This document shows positions 9,585 through 18,772 of a stretch of DNA of 64,000 nucleotides, one piece after another. This stretch comes from an uncultured Bacteroides sp. (GTDB lineage Bacteria; Bacteroidota; Bacteroidia; Bacteroidales; Bacteroidaceae), in assembly GCA_947038155.1 (NCBI GenBank), contig CAMQVH010000006.1, positions 1 through 64,000 on the forward strand, written 5' to 3'. Made by a program: the position numbers and the translations under genes. Under the pieces are notes generated by a model. It ran no database searches, was not told where the DNA came from, and was given only the letters and a program-made list of their open reading frames with translations. Each line of letters starts with the position of its first letter. The stretch's first letter is position 1.

Positions 9585-9616
9585 TCCATAGCGATTGGTA
9601 TCTTAATCGCTATGGA
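9585..9616 (+). promoter_or_regulatory. perfect 12-bp intercistronic hairpin between the endoglycosidase and the next gene
   Basis: TCCATAGCGATT (9585-9596) and AATCGCTATGGA (9605-9616) form a perfect stem with an 8-nt loop, placed 21 bp after the stop of the GH18 gene and 29 bp before the next ATG. The stem is followed by A-rich sequence, not T's, so it is more likely an RNA-stability or processing element than a full terminator. Confidence 0.6.
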
Positions 9617-9644
9617 GAAATAGAAACAAATAAAAAACAAGAAT

Positions 9645-10991
9645 ATGAAAGCACATTATAAACTCTTTTTATCTCTGGCAATAGGATCATTCGTTACTTT
9701 TGCTGGATGTCAGGATGATGAGGTGGTGGATTTGGTTAAATATCCGGTGAATCAGCCTGCTATAACGATTGACGATGCGGAAGGAGCGTCTAAAGCGACG
9801 TTAACTGCAGTTTACAAATCTGATGGTACATTGGAATTAGATGGTCCTGTCACTAGAACTTATACATTCCATTTTGCTGCATCACCGGAAGATGCTACAG
9901 TGACTTTTGATATTATAAATACTAATATCCCAAAAGAAAATGTAGAGATCAGTGCCACTAAAGTAGTTCTTCCTGCCGGTTCAACAGATGCTTCTGTCAC
10001 TGTGACTTTGAAGGATGAAGATTTTAGCTTTGCAGCACCCAATTATGATGCGACTACTTATGAATTAGGGGTGAAAGCCAGTGTGGAAGGATATAAGATA
10101 GGAACTGAACCAATAGAATCTAAAGTAGTAATAGAGAAGGAGGCATACTCCGCTTCATGCTATGTGGTTGGTGAGAAGGGAAATAGTGCAACATTCGAAC
10201 GCGCTTTCTCTCAAGGAACGATTGTCAACCCTGATCCTATATCCTATACCTTCAAGATGAAGTTGGATAAGCCGGCAAGAAAAGATGTAAAGGTGAAACT
10301 TGCCACTACAGGGCTGGGCGAACAATTTATGAATGATATCACTGTTACTCCTGCTGAAATCATCATACCTGCCGGAGAGAGAGAATCAGCAGACATTACA
10401 TGGTCTATTACCGACGACTTCTTGTTGACAACTGCTGATCCTGAAACTTATACGCTGGTGGTGACTGCTTCGGCAGAAAGTGAAGACCCTGTTGTGGGAG
10501 ATAACAAGGAGGAAAACTTCCTTACTTTCAATGTAAGTAAAGTATTCAGAAACTTTGGATATGTATCTGATAAGGTTGCTAATTGGGTTGAGCTGGATAA
10601 AACTGGTTGGTCGGTAGAATTGGATCCGAGTGCTCGTGGGAATGGCAATACGCTTATTGACGGTAAAGGTGGAAGCAATGGAAATGATGTTTATAAAACC
10701 GGTGATTTTTGGTTTGTAGTTGATATGAAGTCGGAAAAGACTATGACAGGTTTAGGCATTGATTATTATAAAAATAGTGGTTCGGCATCATCTCCTAAAA
10801 AGGTAACTATTTCTACTTCAATAGATAATGAAACATGGGTTACACAAGGTACAGTTGATACTCCTCAGGCGTATAACCATTATTTCCAATTCTTTACTCC
10901 TCAAAACATTCGCTATGTGAAGGTTGAACTAGCGGAACGTTATAATGGATATATTGATGTAACTGAAGTTTATGTCTACAACGCTCAGTAA
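9645..10991 (+). CDS. lipoprotein with two BT_3987-N/DUF1735-type beta domains and a C-terminal F5/8 type C (discoidin) domain (BT3988-like)
   Basis: Lipobox AGC near residue 21. Two similar Ig-like beta domains (about 35-165 and 170-300) each end in the pattern VTPAEIIIPAGE / ATKVVLPAGST plus VTVTLKDEDF, typical of the DUF1735/BT_3987-N family. The last ~150 residues (WVELDKTGWSVELDP, DFWFVVDMKSEKTMTGLGID, NIRYVKVELAERYNGYIDVTEVYVY) are a discoidin/F5-8C carbohydrate-binding fold. No catalytic motif is visible, so it is probably another surface glycan- or protein-binding component. It is the last gene of the + operon and is followed after 30 bp by a strong terminator. Confidence 0.8.
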   Translation: MKAHYKLFLSLAIGSFVTFAGCQDDEVVDLVKYPVNQPAITIDDAEGASKATLTAVYKSDGTLELDGPVTRTYTFHFAASPEDATVTFDIINTNIPKENVEISATKVVLPAGSTDASVTVTLKDEDFSFAAPNYDATTYELGVKASVEGYKIGTEPIESKVVIEKEAYSASCYVVGEKGNSATFERAFSQGTIVNPDPISYTFKMKLDKPARKDVKVKLATTGLGEQFMNDITVTPAEIIIPAGERESADITWSITDDFLLTTADPETYTLVVTASAESEDPVVGDNKEENFLTFNVSKVFRNFGYVSDKVANWVELDKTGWSVELDPSARGNGNTLIDGKGGSNGNDVYKTGDFWFVVDMKSEKTMTGLGIDYYKNSGSASSPKKVTISTSIDNETWVTQGTVDTPQAYNHYFQFFTPQNIRYVKVELAERYNGYIDVTEVYVYNAQ

Positions 10992-11021
10992 GGTCTAGTC
11001 ATTAGCAGATAAGTTAATTTT

Positions 11022-11059
11022 AGAGCCGGGCTTCATTCAGAAAGCCTGGCTCTTTTTTT
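11022..11059 (+). terminator. intrinsic terminator of the SusCD operon
   Basis: AGAGCCGGGCTTC and AAAGCCTGGCTCT pair with one mismatch around a short loop and are followed by eight T's. It lies about 30 bp after the stop of the last + gene. The next ~235 bp to the repeat array hold no supported gene. Confidence 0.9.
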
Positions 11060-11296
11060 GTATTTCTATAATTTAATAGTTGATTAAATGTATAATTTAT
11101 TCAACTGCTACCTTCATTATATCTACTTAGAAAACAAACCTCATCCCCCTCTTTTCTCCGCCTGCTTGTATTTCTTAATCTCCATTGAAAGATACTTCAT
11201 CTGTTGAGCAAATATAAACAATTTATAGTGAAAAAAGATAGTGGTATGAGGATATTAGGTCAACTACATTAACATTATATTGCCTTGATTAATGTT

Positions 11297-11462
11297 TGTG
11301 CCAACGGCTTGGCACAACTGTGCCATCACGGTGTCATTACTGTGCCAAGCCGTTGGCACAGTCGTTTCATCCCTATGTGACACTTGTGTCAATAGGATGT
11401 GACAGTCGTGTCTTTCGGATGTGACAGTTGTGTCGCCCGAATGTGGCGATTATGTCAGTTGG
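11297..11462. repeat. 22-bp-periodic dyad array A
   Basis: Three units of exactly 22 bp start at 11297, 11319 and 11341, all beginning TGTGCC. After a 12-bp step, four more 22-bp units start at 11375, 11397, 11419 and 11441. In the second block an RTGT word recurs every 11 bp (11375, 11386, 11397, 11408, 11419, 11430, 11441, 11452). Words occur in inverted form: TGTGCCAACGG (11297) returns as CCGTTGGCACA (11350). Units are degenerate, not identical, and there are no spacers, so it is not CRISPR. It lies between convergent genes, ending 10 bp before the 3' end of the DUF6078 gene. Function unknown. Confidence 0.85.
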
Positions 11463-11471
11463 GAAATACGA

Positions 11472-11906
11472 TTACCAGTCGTAGTCTTCGACGTATGCGT
11501 CAAACTGTTGCGGGGTGGAGACGCCGCAGTTCTTGAGGATATTCAATACGTGTTGTTGTTCGGCGGGAGAGAGAAGGCGTTCGCCTTTGCGTGAGCGGTA
11601 ATAGGTTCTACGGCCGAAGTAGCGCATTAGATGTAGGATGACGGTTTGCATCTGTTTGTAAGGCAAGTCTTCTAACATTCTAATGAATCCCTTAGCATAA
11701 CGCACTTTGGCATTAGAACGATAATAAGGACAATTCTCTTGTTGTGCAGCGAGATGTTTGGGACTGACGATAACCCAGTATTCAATCTTTTCCGGTGCGC
11801 TTTGTGCTGTAAGTTGTCTTAAACAAGTGTTTGCTTTTGAACATTCCCGGTTAAGGCACATTGCATACTGATAAGGGACTTTTTCGAAGTCTATTTTTTC
11901 TTCCAT
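11472..11906 (-). CDS. DUF6078 family protein, function unknown
   Basis: A 144-residue protein from the ATG at 11906 (reading MEEKIDFEKVPYQYAMCLN). A longer frame from a TTG seven codons upstream is less likely. It carries cysteines in a pattern C-x4-C-x5-C near the N-terminus (CLNRECSKANTC), a later ENCPYY motif, and the basic stretch RRTYYRSRKGERLL before a C-terminal EDYDW. I recognise this as the Bacteroidales-specific DUF6078 family; the Cys pattern could bind metal, but that is inference. No signal peptide. It follows the broken AAA gene by about 30 bp in the same orientation and may be co-transcribed with it. Confidence 0.7.
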   Translation of the reverse strand: MEEKIDFEKVPYQYAMCLNRECSKANTCLRQLTAQSAPEKIEYWVIVSPKHLAAQQENCPYYRSNAKVRYAKGFIRMLEDLPYKQMQTVILHLMRYFGRRTYYRSRKGERLLSPAEQQHVLNILKNCGVSTPQQFDAYVEDYDW

Positions 11907-11937
11907 GATTATAGGTTGTTTAATCAATATGTTAATC

Positions 11938-12914
11938 TTAATCTTCCGCCAGCCACTTCTCTATGTTTCTTGTTTTGCTGGAGAAGTTTATCCCTATCCG
12001 AAGTAACTTTCGAGAATCTGCTTCGAACGGGAGAGCATAATGTCTTTCTTTGATTTGTTGCAGAGCCTCTTCCGCAGTGCCGTTCAGCTTGAATTCCATA
12101 ATGTAGATGTACTGGTCTGTTTGCAATACGAGGTCGATGCGTCCTTCGTTTGTGTGATATTCCACTTTTGTGTAGAATCCCATCAGTTTGCATCCGCCAG
12201 TTTGTGCAGGTCATCCTTGAAGTTTATCTCCAGTTCCCGGTCGCTGATGCCGCAGATTTCAATATATTCGTTCCACATTGATATGTCGTCCAGATTGTTC
12301 AGGTCGCTGAATACGCTGACCTTGCTGAATTTGGTCACTCCCGTCAATATCCCGAAACGGATGCAGCCGTCTTTGCTTTTCAGTGCTCCGTAAAACCCTT
12401 TCAGCGTATTGCGGTAAGCCGTTTGCAACGCCTCGTTGCCGATAGCCTGAAGCATGGGCTTGTCATATTCGTCAACGAGGATAACTACACGTTGGCCTGT
12501 CTTTTCGTATGCCCGTTGAATGATTCCTTCAAATCGTGATGCTAATGATTTTTCGGCCGGGTCGCTTCCATAGAGCTGTTCCCAAGCGGATAGGGCACGT
12601 TCTAATTTCAGTTCCAGGTTTTGGGGGATACTGTAGTTTTCGGTGTTTAAATCTAAATGCAGGATGGGATAGGCAATCCACTCTTTTTCCAGTTTCTCCA
12701 TTGCCAGTCCGGTAAAGAGTTCCTTTTTCCCTTGAAAGTAAGCTTCGAGGGTGGAAATCAGCAAACTTTTACCAAAGCGGCGGGGACGGCTGAGGAAGTA
12801 ATAACGTCCGGTTTTTACAAGATTGTAGATTATCTCCGTTTTGTCTACATAGTAGTAGCCATCTTTTCGGAGACTTTCAAAGTTTTGGATACCGATTGGA
12901 TAAAGTTTACTCAT
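11938..12914 (-). pseudogene. internally deleted AAA-ATPase / PD-(D/E)XK nuclease gene
   Basis: The 5' part (12914 to 12183) encodes 243 residues of the Bacteroides AAA-ATPase-like family: YPIGIQNFESLRKDGYYYVDKT, Walker A-like SRPRRFGKS and Walker B-like VVILVDEYDKPM. It ends ...LHKLADAN at a TGA that overlaps the ATG of a second 81-residue frame by one base (12185-12181). That frame (FYTKVEYHTNEGRIDLVLQ, IYIMEFKLNG) is the C-terminal PDDEXK_9 nuclease of the same family. In intact members roughly 170-200 residues lie between these parts, so a deletion removed the middle and shifted the frame. Intact members are normally about 520 residues. Very probably non-functional, although the ATPase part alone could still be made. 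Confidence 0.8.
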
Positions 12915-12943
12915 AATCTCTGCTTTTATAATAGGAATAAAAA

Positions 12944-12951
12944 CAAAGATA
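12944..12951 (-). promoter_or_regulatory. -7 promoter element for the AAA/DUF6078 pair
   Basis: On the minus strand this reads TATCTTTG, a perfect match to the Bacteroides TAnnTTTG -7 element, 30 bp before the ATG at 12914. No clear TTTG -33 element is seen at the usual distance. Confidence 0.45.
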
Positions 12952-13030
12952 CGAAGAATTTTCTGTCACAGAAGATAATTGAATAATTTTTATGCAGATG
13001 ATGCCTGCGATAAACAGGAGGTAGACTGAA

Positions 13031-13076
13031 ATTGCCGGAAAACACCTCAGCGAGAAATGAGATGGATTCCGGCAAT
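13031..13076 (-). terminator. hairpin after the GH92 operon
   Basis: ATTGCCGGAA (13031-13040) and TTCCGGCAAT (13067-13076) are perfect reverse complements, with a smaller CTCA/TGAG stem inside the loop. It lies about 30 bp beyond the stop of the last GH92 gene. The T tract is weak on both strands. Confidence 0.5.
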
Positions 13077-13108
13077 GTTTTAACTATGTATTTATAGAGA
13101 AAGGATTA

Positions 13109-15376
13109 TTACTCTTTAGAAAAAGAATAAGGCATATCCTCTTCTTGCGTTCCTCTGTTCTTATTCGGTCGGCTGCTCATGTCTACCTTGATAGTGCCAC
13201 CTTTGAATAAGTCTTCGTGACGGAGATAATTCTTGGTATGACCAGCACCATTGAAGTTCATGGAATCAATATAGAAATTCTCCTTGCTGTTATTCGGTGC
13301 GTCGATAACAAGACTATTGCCGTTCTCGAAGTGAAGAGTAGCCTTTTTGAACAGAGGAGCTCCCATCACATATTCGTCCGTTCCCGGGCAGACAGGGTAG
13401 AATCCCAATGCAGAGAATACATACCAGGCGGAAGTTTGTCCGTTGTCTTCGTCTCCGCAGTAACCGTCCGGTCCGGGCGTGTACATTCTGTCCATTACCT
13501 GACGCAGCCAGTATTGGGCTTTCCAAGGCTGACCGACATAGTCATACAAGTAAATCATGTGCTGGATCGGCTGGTTGCCATGTGCATAGTTTCCCATGTT
13601 CATGACAGTCATTTCACGAATTTCGTGAATTACCTGTCCGTAATAGCTGTCGTCAAAGACAGGCGGTACGGCAAATACGGAGTCCATCATTGTGATAAAC
13701 ATCTCTTTTCCGCCCATCAGGTCGATAAGTCCTTGAGGGTCGTGGAATACAGACCAAGTGTAGTGCCAGCTATTTCCTTCCGTGAAAGCGTCCCCCCATT
13801 TCAGCGGTGAGAAAGGAGACTGGAATGTACCGTCTTCGTTGCGCCCGCGCATCAGTTTGGATTCCTTGTCGAAAAGATTCTTGTAGTTCATGGCACGTTT
13901 GGCAAATAGGCTGATTTCTTTCTTAGGACGTTTCAGCTCTTTTGCCAGCCGGTAGATACACCAATCGTTGTATGCATATTCCAGCGTGCGTGCGGCGTTC
14001 TCGTTGATTTTCACATCGTAGGGTACGTATCCCAGCTTATTATAATATTCGTATCCCAATCGTCCGGTGGAAGAAACCTCCGGATGCACATTCTCTGTGC
14101 CATGAAGCAAACCCTCATACAAAGTCTTCACGTCGTCTACTTTTACCCCTTTCATGTAGGCATCTACTAAGATAGAGGCAGAATTGTTGCCAACCATGCA
14201 ACCTCTGTGTCCGGGGCTTGCCCATTCGGGGAAGAAACCGCTTTCTTTGTAAGTATTGATAAGTCCTTCCTGCATCTCCTTGTTAACCGACGGGTACATC
14301 AGATTCAATAGCGGGAAGAGGCAGCGGAACGTATCCCAGAAACCGGTATCGGTAAACATATATCCCGGAAGTACCTGTCCGTTATACGGACTGTAATGGA
14401 TGGGCTGGCCGTTTGCATCCAGTTCATAGAACTTGCGCGGGAAAAGCAATGAACGATACAGGCAAGAGTAGAATGTACGGTATTGATCCAGATTGCCGCC
14501 TTCTACTTCTATTTTCCCCAGCACCTGATTCCAGGCATCTTTTCCTTTTTGGGCGAGTTGTTCTATATTATCTTTGCCCAGTTCGTTCATATTGGCGGCA
14601 GCCTGCTCGAAGCTGATGAAAGAAGAGGCGATGCGTGCATTTACCTGCTCCCCTTTGCGGGTTTTGAATCCGATGATCGCTCCGGCATGATGGGTCGTCT
14701 GTTCTGCTACGTTCTCTTGAAGATTTCCGTTTTCTACCGTAGCTTTATAGGTGAAAGGCTTGTCGAACTCGATGATAAAGTAGTTCTTGAAGTTTTCGGG
14801 AACACCTCCGCTGTTGCGTGTGGTATAACCGATTATTTTATTCTCTTCCGGAAGAATCTTGATGTAAGAACCTTTGTCGAAGGCATCTACGACTACATAA
14901 GAATGCTCGTTCTCCGGGAATGTGAAACGGAAAAGCACGGCACGTTCCGTCGGTGCCATTTCGGTGACAATATCGTGTTCTGCCAGGTATACTTTGTAGT
15001 AGTAAGGAGTTGCCACTTCTCCTTTATGTGAAAACCAGCTTGCACGCTTCTCTTCGTCAAACACCGGTTGACCTACTATCGGCATTATCGAGAACTGACC
15101 ATAATCGTTGATCCACGGACTGGGTTGGTGTGTTTGTTTGAACCCGCGGATTTTGTTGGCGGTATAGGTATATTGCCATCCGTCTCCCATTTTGCCTGTC
15201 TGTGGAGTCCAGAAGTTCATACTCCAGGGGCGGGCAATAGCCGGATAGGTATTACCTGTTGATAACTCAAAAGTAGATTGGGAACCCATCAGCGGATTGA
15301 CATACTGCGTCCAGTCTTTGGCTTGGGACAATAGCGTACAACTAAGTACACAAGCTATCAATAAGAGTCTTTTCAT
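13109..15376 (-). CDS. GH92 exo-alpha-1,2-mannosidase (BT3990-like)
   Basis: Calcium-dependent inverting alpha-mannosidase that trims mannose from N-glycan branches. GH92 layout: N-terminal beta-sandwich (about 20-270) and C-terminal (alpha/alpha)6 barrel. Counting from the ATG at 15376 puts the catalytic acid at E533 (in TEGNSWHYTW) and the base pair at D642 and D644 (in GDEDNGQTSAWY). These are the residue numbers I recall for the crystallised B. thetaiotaomicron BT3990, and the length of 755 also fits. The N-terminus looks like a signal peptide cleaved after SQA rather than a lipoprotein, which suggests the periplasm. It is the last gene of the - operon, 23 bp after the next GH92. Confidence 0.95.
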   Translation of the reverse strand: MKRLLLIACVLSCTLLSQAKDWTQYVNPLMGSQSTFELSTGNTYPAIARPWSMNFWTPQTGKMGDGWQYTYTANKIRGFKQTHQPSPWINDYGQFSIMPIVGQPVFDEEKRASWFSHKGEVATPYYYKVYLAEHDIVTEMAPTERAVLFRFTFPENEHSYVVVDAFDKGSYIKILPEENKIIGYTTRNSGGVPENFKNYFIIEFDKPFTYKATVENGNLQENVAEQTTHHAGAIIGFKTRKGEQVNARIASSFISFEQAAANMNELGKDNIEQLAQKGKDAWNQVLGKIEVEGGNLDQYRTFYSCLYRSLLFPRKFYELDANGQPIHYSPYNGQVLPGYMFTDTGFWDTFRCLFPLLNLMYPSVNKEMQEGLINTYKESGFFPEWASPGHRGCMVGNNSASILVDAYMKGVKVDDVKTLYEGLLHGTENVHPEVSSTGRLGYEYYNKLGYVPYDVKINENAARTLEYAYNDWCIYRLAKELKRPKKEISLFAKRAMNYKNLFDKESKLMRGRNEDGTFQSPFSPLKWGDAFTEGNSWHYTWSVFHDPQGLIDLMGGKEMFITMMDSVFAVPPVFDDSYYGQVIHEIREMTVMNMGNYAHGNQPIQHMIYLYDYVGQPWKAQYWLRQVMDRMYTPGPDGYCGDEDNGQTSAWYVFSALGFYPVCPGTDEYVMGAPLFKKATLHFENGNSLVIDAPNNSKENFYIDSMNFNGAGHTKNYLRHEDLFKGGTIKVDMSSRPNKNRGTQEEDMPYSFSKE

Positions 15377-15399
15377 GATAAGTAATGGTTTTTATATGA

Positions 15400-17688
15400 T
15401 TATTGAGAAGAGTTGTTACTTCCCCATTGTGTAGGATGGTCAGTCATTTTGATCTCCATGACTCCGCCCGCTACAATGTCCTGATGTCCGAAGAAAGGCG
15501 TGTCCAGAGGTTTGCCGTTCAGCAATACGCTTTCGATGTACTTGTTGCTTTTGGAGTTGTTCTTCACCACGATGCTAAATGTCTTTTCACCGGGGAGATT
15601 GATTACAGCCTTGTCGAAAGCCGGACGTCCGATAGAATACACCGGTTTGCCCGGGCATACCTGATAGAATCCCATCGAGTTGAGTATGTACCATGCCGAC
15701 ATCTGTCCGCAGTCTTCATTGCCGGATAATCCGTCAACGTTGTTGGCATACTGGCTCCGGTAGACACTGTCCACTAATTCCTGCGTTCTCCACGGACGAT
15801 TCACGTAGTTGTACAGATGAATCACGTGATGACTCGGTTCGTTGCCATGTGCATACTGACCGATCAGTCCGCTGATGTCTGACGATGTTGTCTCACCTTC
15901 AAGTGATGAATCAGCCGTAAACAGTGAGTCGAGTTTTTGAACAAAGGCCTCCTCGCCACCCATCAGGTTGACCAGTCCTTCTACATCGTGAGGTACAAAC
16001 CAAGTCCATTGCCACGCTGTTCCTTCGCAATAGTCATCACTACGGTGAGTGGAGGCACGCGGATTGAACGGGGTGCGCCATTCACCTTTCGAGTCAAGTC
16101 CACGCATGAAGCGGGTTGATTTATCGAAATAGAATTCGTAGGCTTTGGCAAAACGCTCATATTTGGCTTTGGACTCAAAATCATTCATTGCTTCTGCAAA
16201 AATAGAAATGCACCAGTCGTCATACGCATACTCCAGCGCTTTGGCTACAGATTCATTTTCACGGTCGCAGGGAATATAGCCAATGGCATTCTTATAATAT
16301 TTTGCTTTCGGCATGAGATGCGGCAGTACCAAGTCCGGGCATTTGATGCTGGTGGTATCATATTCGGCTGCACGCAGACAGGCTTTGTAGGCTTCTTTGG
16401 CGTCGAAATTACGGTACCCTTTCATATAAGCATCCACTATGACGGGGACAGCATGATAACCAATCATGGTACCGGTATAGTTGGAAGCCAAATCCCACAT
16501 CGGGTATATTCCGCCTTCTTGGTGTTTCTTTATCAGAGAGTTGATAAACTGGTTGTTCAAGTCGGGGTCGATGATAGTCATCAGTGGGTGCAGCGCGCGG
16601 AACGTATCCCACAGGGAGAAGACAGTATACAGAGGATTGATGGTGTCTCCCTGATGTACTTCGAGATCCATGCCGAGATAGCGTCCGTCTGCATCGGTAA
16701 ACAGGTTCGGGCTGATGGCCGTATGATACAGGGCGGAATAGAAGATGGTCTTGTCGTCCTCGTCGGAAGTGGTGATGTCGATTTTTGACAAGTATTGATT
16801 CCAAGCGGCACGTGCGTCTTTGCGTACCTTATCGAAATCCCATGCGGGGATTTCCGATTCCACATTCTTGCGTGCCCCCGCTATGTCGACAGCGGAAACA
16901 CCTACTTTCACAAGTACTTGTTCGTTCTTCTTCGTGTCGAAATGCAACAGTGCTTTGCAGACAGGAAGCCGCTTGCCGTTGTCCATAGTGACAGAATCGG
17001 TGACGAGCGTGTAAGAGAACGGTTTGGAGAACTTGGCGTAGAAGTTAATGTACTGGTCGAACGCCCAATAAGTAGTTTTCTTATGTCCGCAGATTTCCGT
17101 GTCACTGATTACTTCGATTTCCATAGCCGAGTTGGTCTGTCGTTGCAGGCTGTAATCTAAATCAATGATAAAGCCGGATTCGGAACTTTCAGGGAAAGTA
17201 TAACGATGGATAGCACCGCGTTTTGTTGCTGATATTTCAGCTTTTACCTGATAGGTATCCAGAAAAACAGAATAATATCCCGGTTCTGCCACCTCATTTT
17301 CGTGAGAGAAAGAAGAGGCATAGACTAGTGTCTGGCTTTGGGGATCGGTAGTTAGATATTGTTGTTTGCCGACAGTAGGCATGAGCAGCACATCCCCGTA
17401 GTCGCAACAACCTGTGCCGCTGACGTGTGTATGAGAAAAACCATTGATGGTGGAGTCTGTATGATAATATCCCGAACAGGCATCCCAACCGTCAATCCGT
17501 GTGTCCGGACTGGGTTGAATCATGCCGTGTGGAACTACTGCTCCGGGGAAAGTGTGTCCATGTCCGCCTGTCCCGATGAAGGGGTTGACATAAGAACTGT
17601 AATCTTTTACATTAGTGGGGGCTGTGCAGGAGTTAAGTGTGAATAAACCTCCTAAACATCCTACTATTAGGAATGTTTTTAAATTCAT
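15400..17688 (-). CDS. GH92 alpha-mannosidase lipoprotein (BT3991-like)
   Basis: 762-residue GH92 protein with lipobox NSC near residue 21. The N-terminal sandwich starts YVNPFIGTGGHGHTFPGAVVPHGM, the family signature. The expected acid is E555 (in CEGTAWQWTW). The base motif reads GNEDCGQMSAWY with N657, E658 and D659, so the position equal to D642 of the neighbouring enzyme is Asn while the D644 equivalent is kept; most GH92 proteins I know have N here. The linkage it cuts (alpha-1,2, 1,3 or other) cannot be read from the sequence. The lipid anchor and the second mannosidase in the same operon suggest division of labour between linkages or sides of the membrane. Confidence 0.92.
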   Translation of the reverse strand: MNLKTFLIVGCLGGLFTLNSCTAPTNVKDYSSYVNPFIGTGGHGHTFPGAVVPHGMIQPSPDTRIDGWDACSGYYHTDSTINGFSHTHVSGTGCCDYGDVLLMPTVGKQQYLTTDPQSQTLVYASSFSHENEVAEPGYYSVFLDTYQVKAEISATKRGAIHRYTFPESSESGFIIDLDYSLQRQTNSAMEIEVISDTEICGHKKTTYWAFDQYINFYAKFSKPFSYTLVTDSVTMDNGKRLPVCKALLHFDTKKNEQVLVKVGVSAVDIAGARKNVESEIPAWDFDKVRKDARAAWNQYLSKIDITTSDEDDKTIFYSALYHTAISPNLFTDADGRYLGMDLEVHQGDTINPLYTVFSLWDTFRALHPLMTIIDPDLNNQFINSLIKKHQEGGIYPMWDLASNYTGTMIGYHAVPVIVDAYMKGYRNFDAKEAYKACLRAAEYDTTSIKCPDLVLPHLMPKAKYYKNAIGYIPCDRENESVAKALEYAYDDWCISIFAEAMNDFESKAKYERFAKAYEFYFDKSTRFMRGLDSKGEWRTPFNPRASTHRSDDYCEGTAWQWTWFVPHDVEGLVNLMGGEEAFVQKLDSLFTADSSLEGETTSSDISGLIGQYAHGNEPSHHVIHLYNYVNRPWRTQELVDSVYRSQYANNVDGLSGNEDCGQMSAWYILNSMGFYQVCPGKPVYSIGRPAFDKAVINLPGEKTFSIVVKNNSKSNKYIESVLLNGKPLDTPFFGHQDIVAGGVMEIKMTDHPTQWGSNNSSQ

Positions 17689-17733
17689 GGTATTAATGGC
17701 TTTTAAGTTTTATCACATTTATTCTTTATCTCT

Positions 17734-18726
17734 CTATTTAGGAGAGATAAAGATGTTGTTGCCTACGATTTTATAATCGATAGATATGGAGTTTTGCAAT
17801 GATTTCAATACGGATTCGATGGTTGATTTCTTTTTCAGCACACCAGAATAGGTTTTGTCTGCCCTCATGTCCGGAGACAGAATAATCTTTATGTCATAGA
17901 AACGTTCCAAAGCCTTACTGATTGTGAAGATATCCGCTTTCTGGAATGGAATCAGGTTGTCGTGCCATACAGCATCCATCTTGGCGTCGACTTGCTTCAC
18001 GGTCAGCCGTCCGTTGTTCTTGTTCAGTTCCGCACGCTGTCCGGGGGCGAGGATGATTTGTCCTTCTTCCTTGTTGCCTTTTACTTCAATTTCACCTTCA
18101 ATCAATGTTACTTCTGCTATTCGGTAATTCTTATCACATTTGAAATTGAATGTCGTTCCTAGTACACGTACTCGCATTGCATCACTTTGTACGGTGAATG
18201 GCTTATGCCGGTTTTTGGTTACCTCGAAGTAAGCTTCTCCATCCAAATAAACATTACGTGCTTTCTCGGAAAATTCGCGGGGATACTTTAAAGTTGCCGA
18301 ATTGTTCAGCCAGACTTTGGTTCCATCCGGTAAAATGATTTCTTTCACGATACCTTCATTGGCAACTGCGACCATCATATGTTGGTTGTTTCCGTTTTGA
18401 TAAAGCCAATATCCGCTCCCGCCACCAATGACCAATATTACAGCAATCATTGCTGCGTATTTCATCCAGCGATGCATGCGCAGTATTTTGTTCTGTTTTC
18501 TTTTTTCTTCGTCCAGCTTCTTGTAGAGCTGTTTTTCCGCACGTGCCATCTGTTGCCTGTCGGCATATTGGTTGAATTTACCCAAATGATAAATCTCTTC
18601 CATGCGGAATAACTGACGGGCATTTTCTTCCGATTCTTTCATCCAAGCATTTACTTCGACGATTTCCTCTTCAGAGCATTGTCCTGTCAGATATTTGTTG
18701 ATTATATCTTCACTCAGATTACTCAT
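17734..18726 (-). CDS. FecR-type anti-sigma factor (BT3992-like)
   Basis: Single-pass inner-membrane anti-sigma protein. Cytoplasmic N-terminal sigma-binding helices (SNLSEDIINKYLTGQCSEEEIVEVNAWMKES), a transmembrane helix at about residues 82-105 (YAAMIAVILVIGGGSGYWLY), a FecR beta domain (GTKVWLNNSATLKYPREF, FTVQSDAMRVRVLGTTFNF), and a C-terminal DUF4974/STN-like domain (ALERFYDIKIILSPD). The C-terminal domain should contact the STN domain of the SusC at 799. I use the ATG at 18726, which follows AAGGAAAAG, a plausible ribosome site; an ATG five codons upstream (18741) is also in frame. Located 32-47 bp after the sigma gene, in the usual sigma-then-anti-sigma order. Confidence 0.93.
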   Translation of the reverse strand: MSNLSEDIINKYLTGQCSEEEIVEVNAWMKESEENARQLFRMEEIYHLGKFNQYADRQQMARAEKQLYKKLDEEKRKQNKILRMHRWMKYAAMIAVILVIGGGSGYWLYQNGNNQHMMVAVANEGIVKEIILPDGTKVWLNNSATLKYPREFSEKARNVYLDGEAYFEVTKNRHKPFTVQSDAMRVRVLGTTFNFKCDKNYRIAEVTLIEGEIEVKGNKEEGQIILAPGQRAELNKNNGRLTVKQVDAKMDAVWHDNLIPFQKADIFTISKALERFYDIKIILSPDMRADKTYSGVLKKKSTIESVLKSLQNSISIDYKIVGNNIFISPK

Positions 18727-18772
18727 TTTCTTTTCCTTCATATTAATAATACAATTCAGAACACAAAAACAC

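Noticed and set aside
11297..11462. CRISPR array
   Set aside because: Units are adjacent with no unique spacers, the 22-bp unit is degenerate and there are no cas genes.
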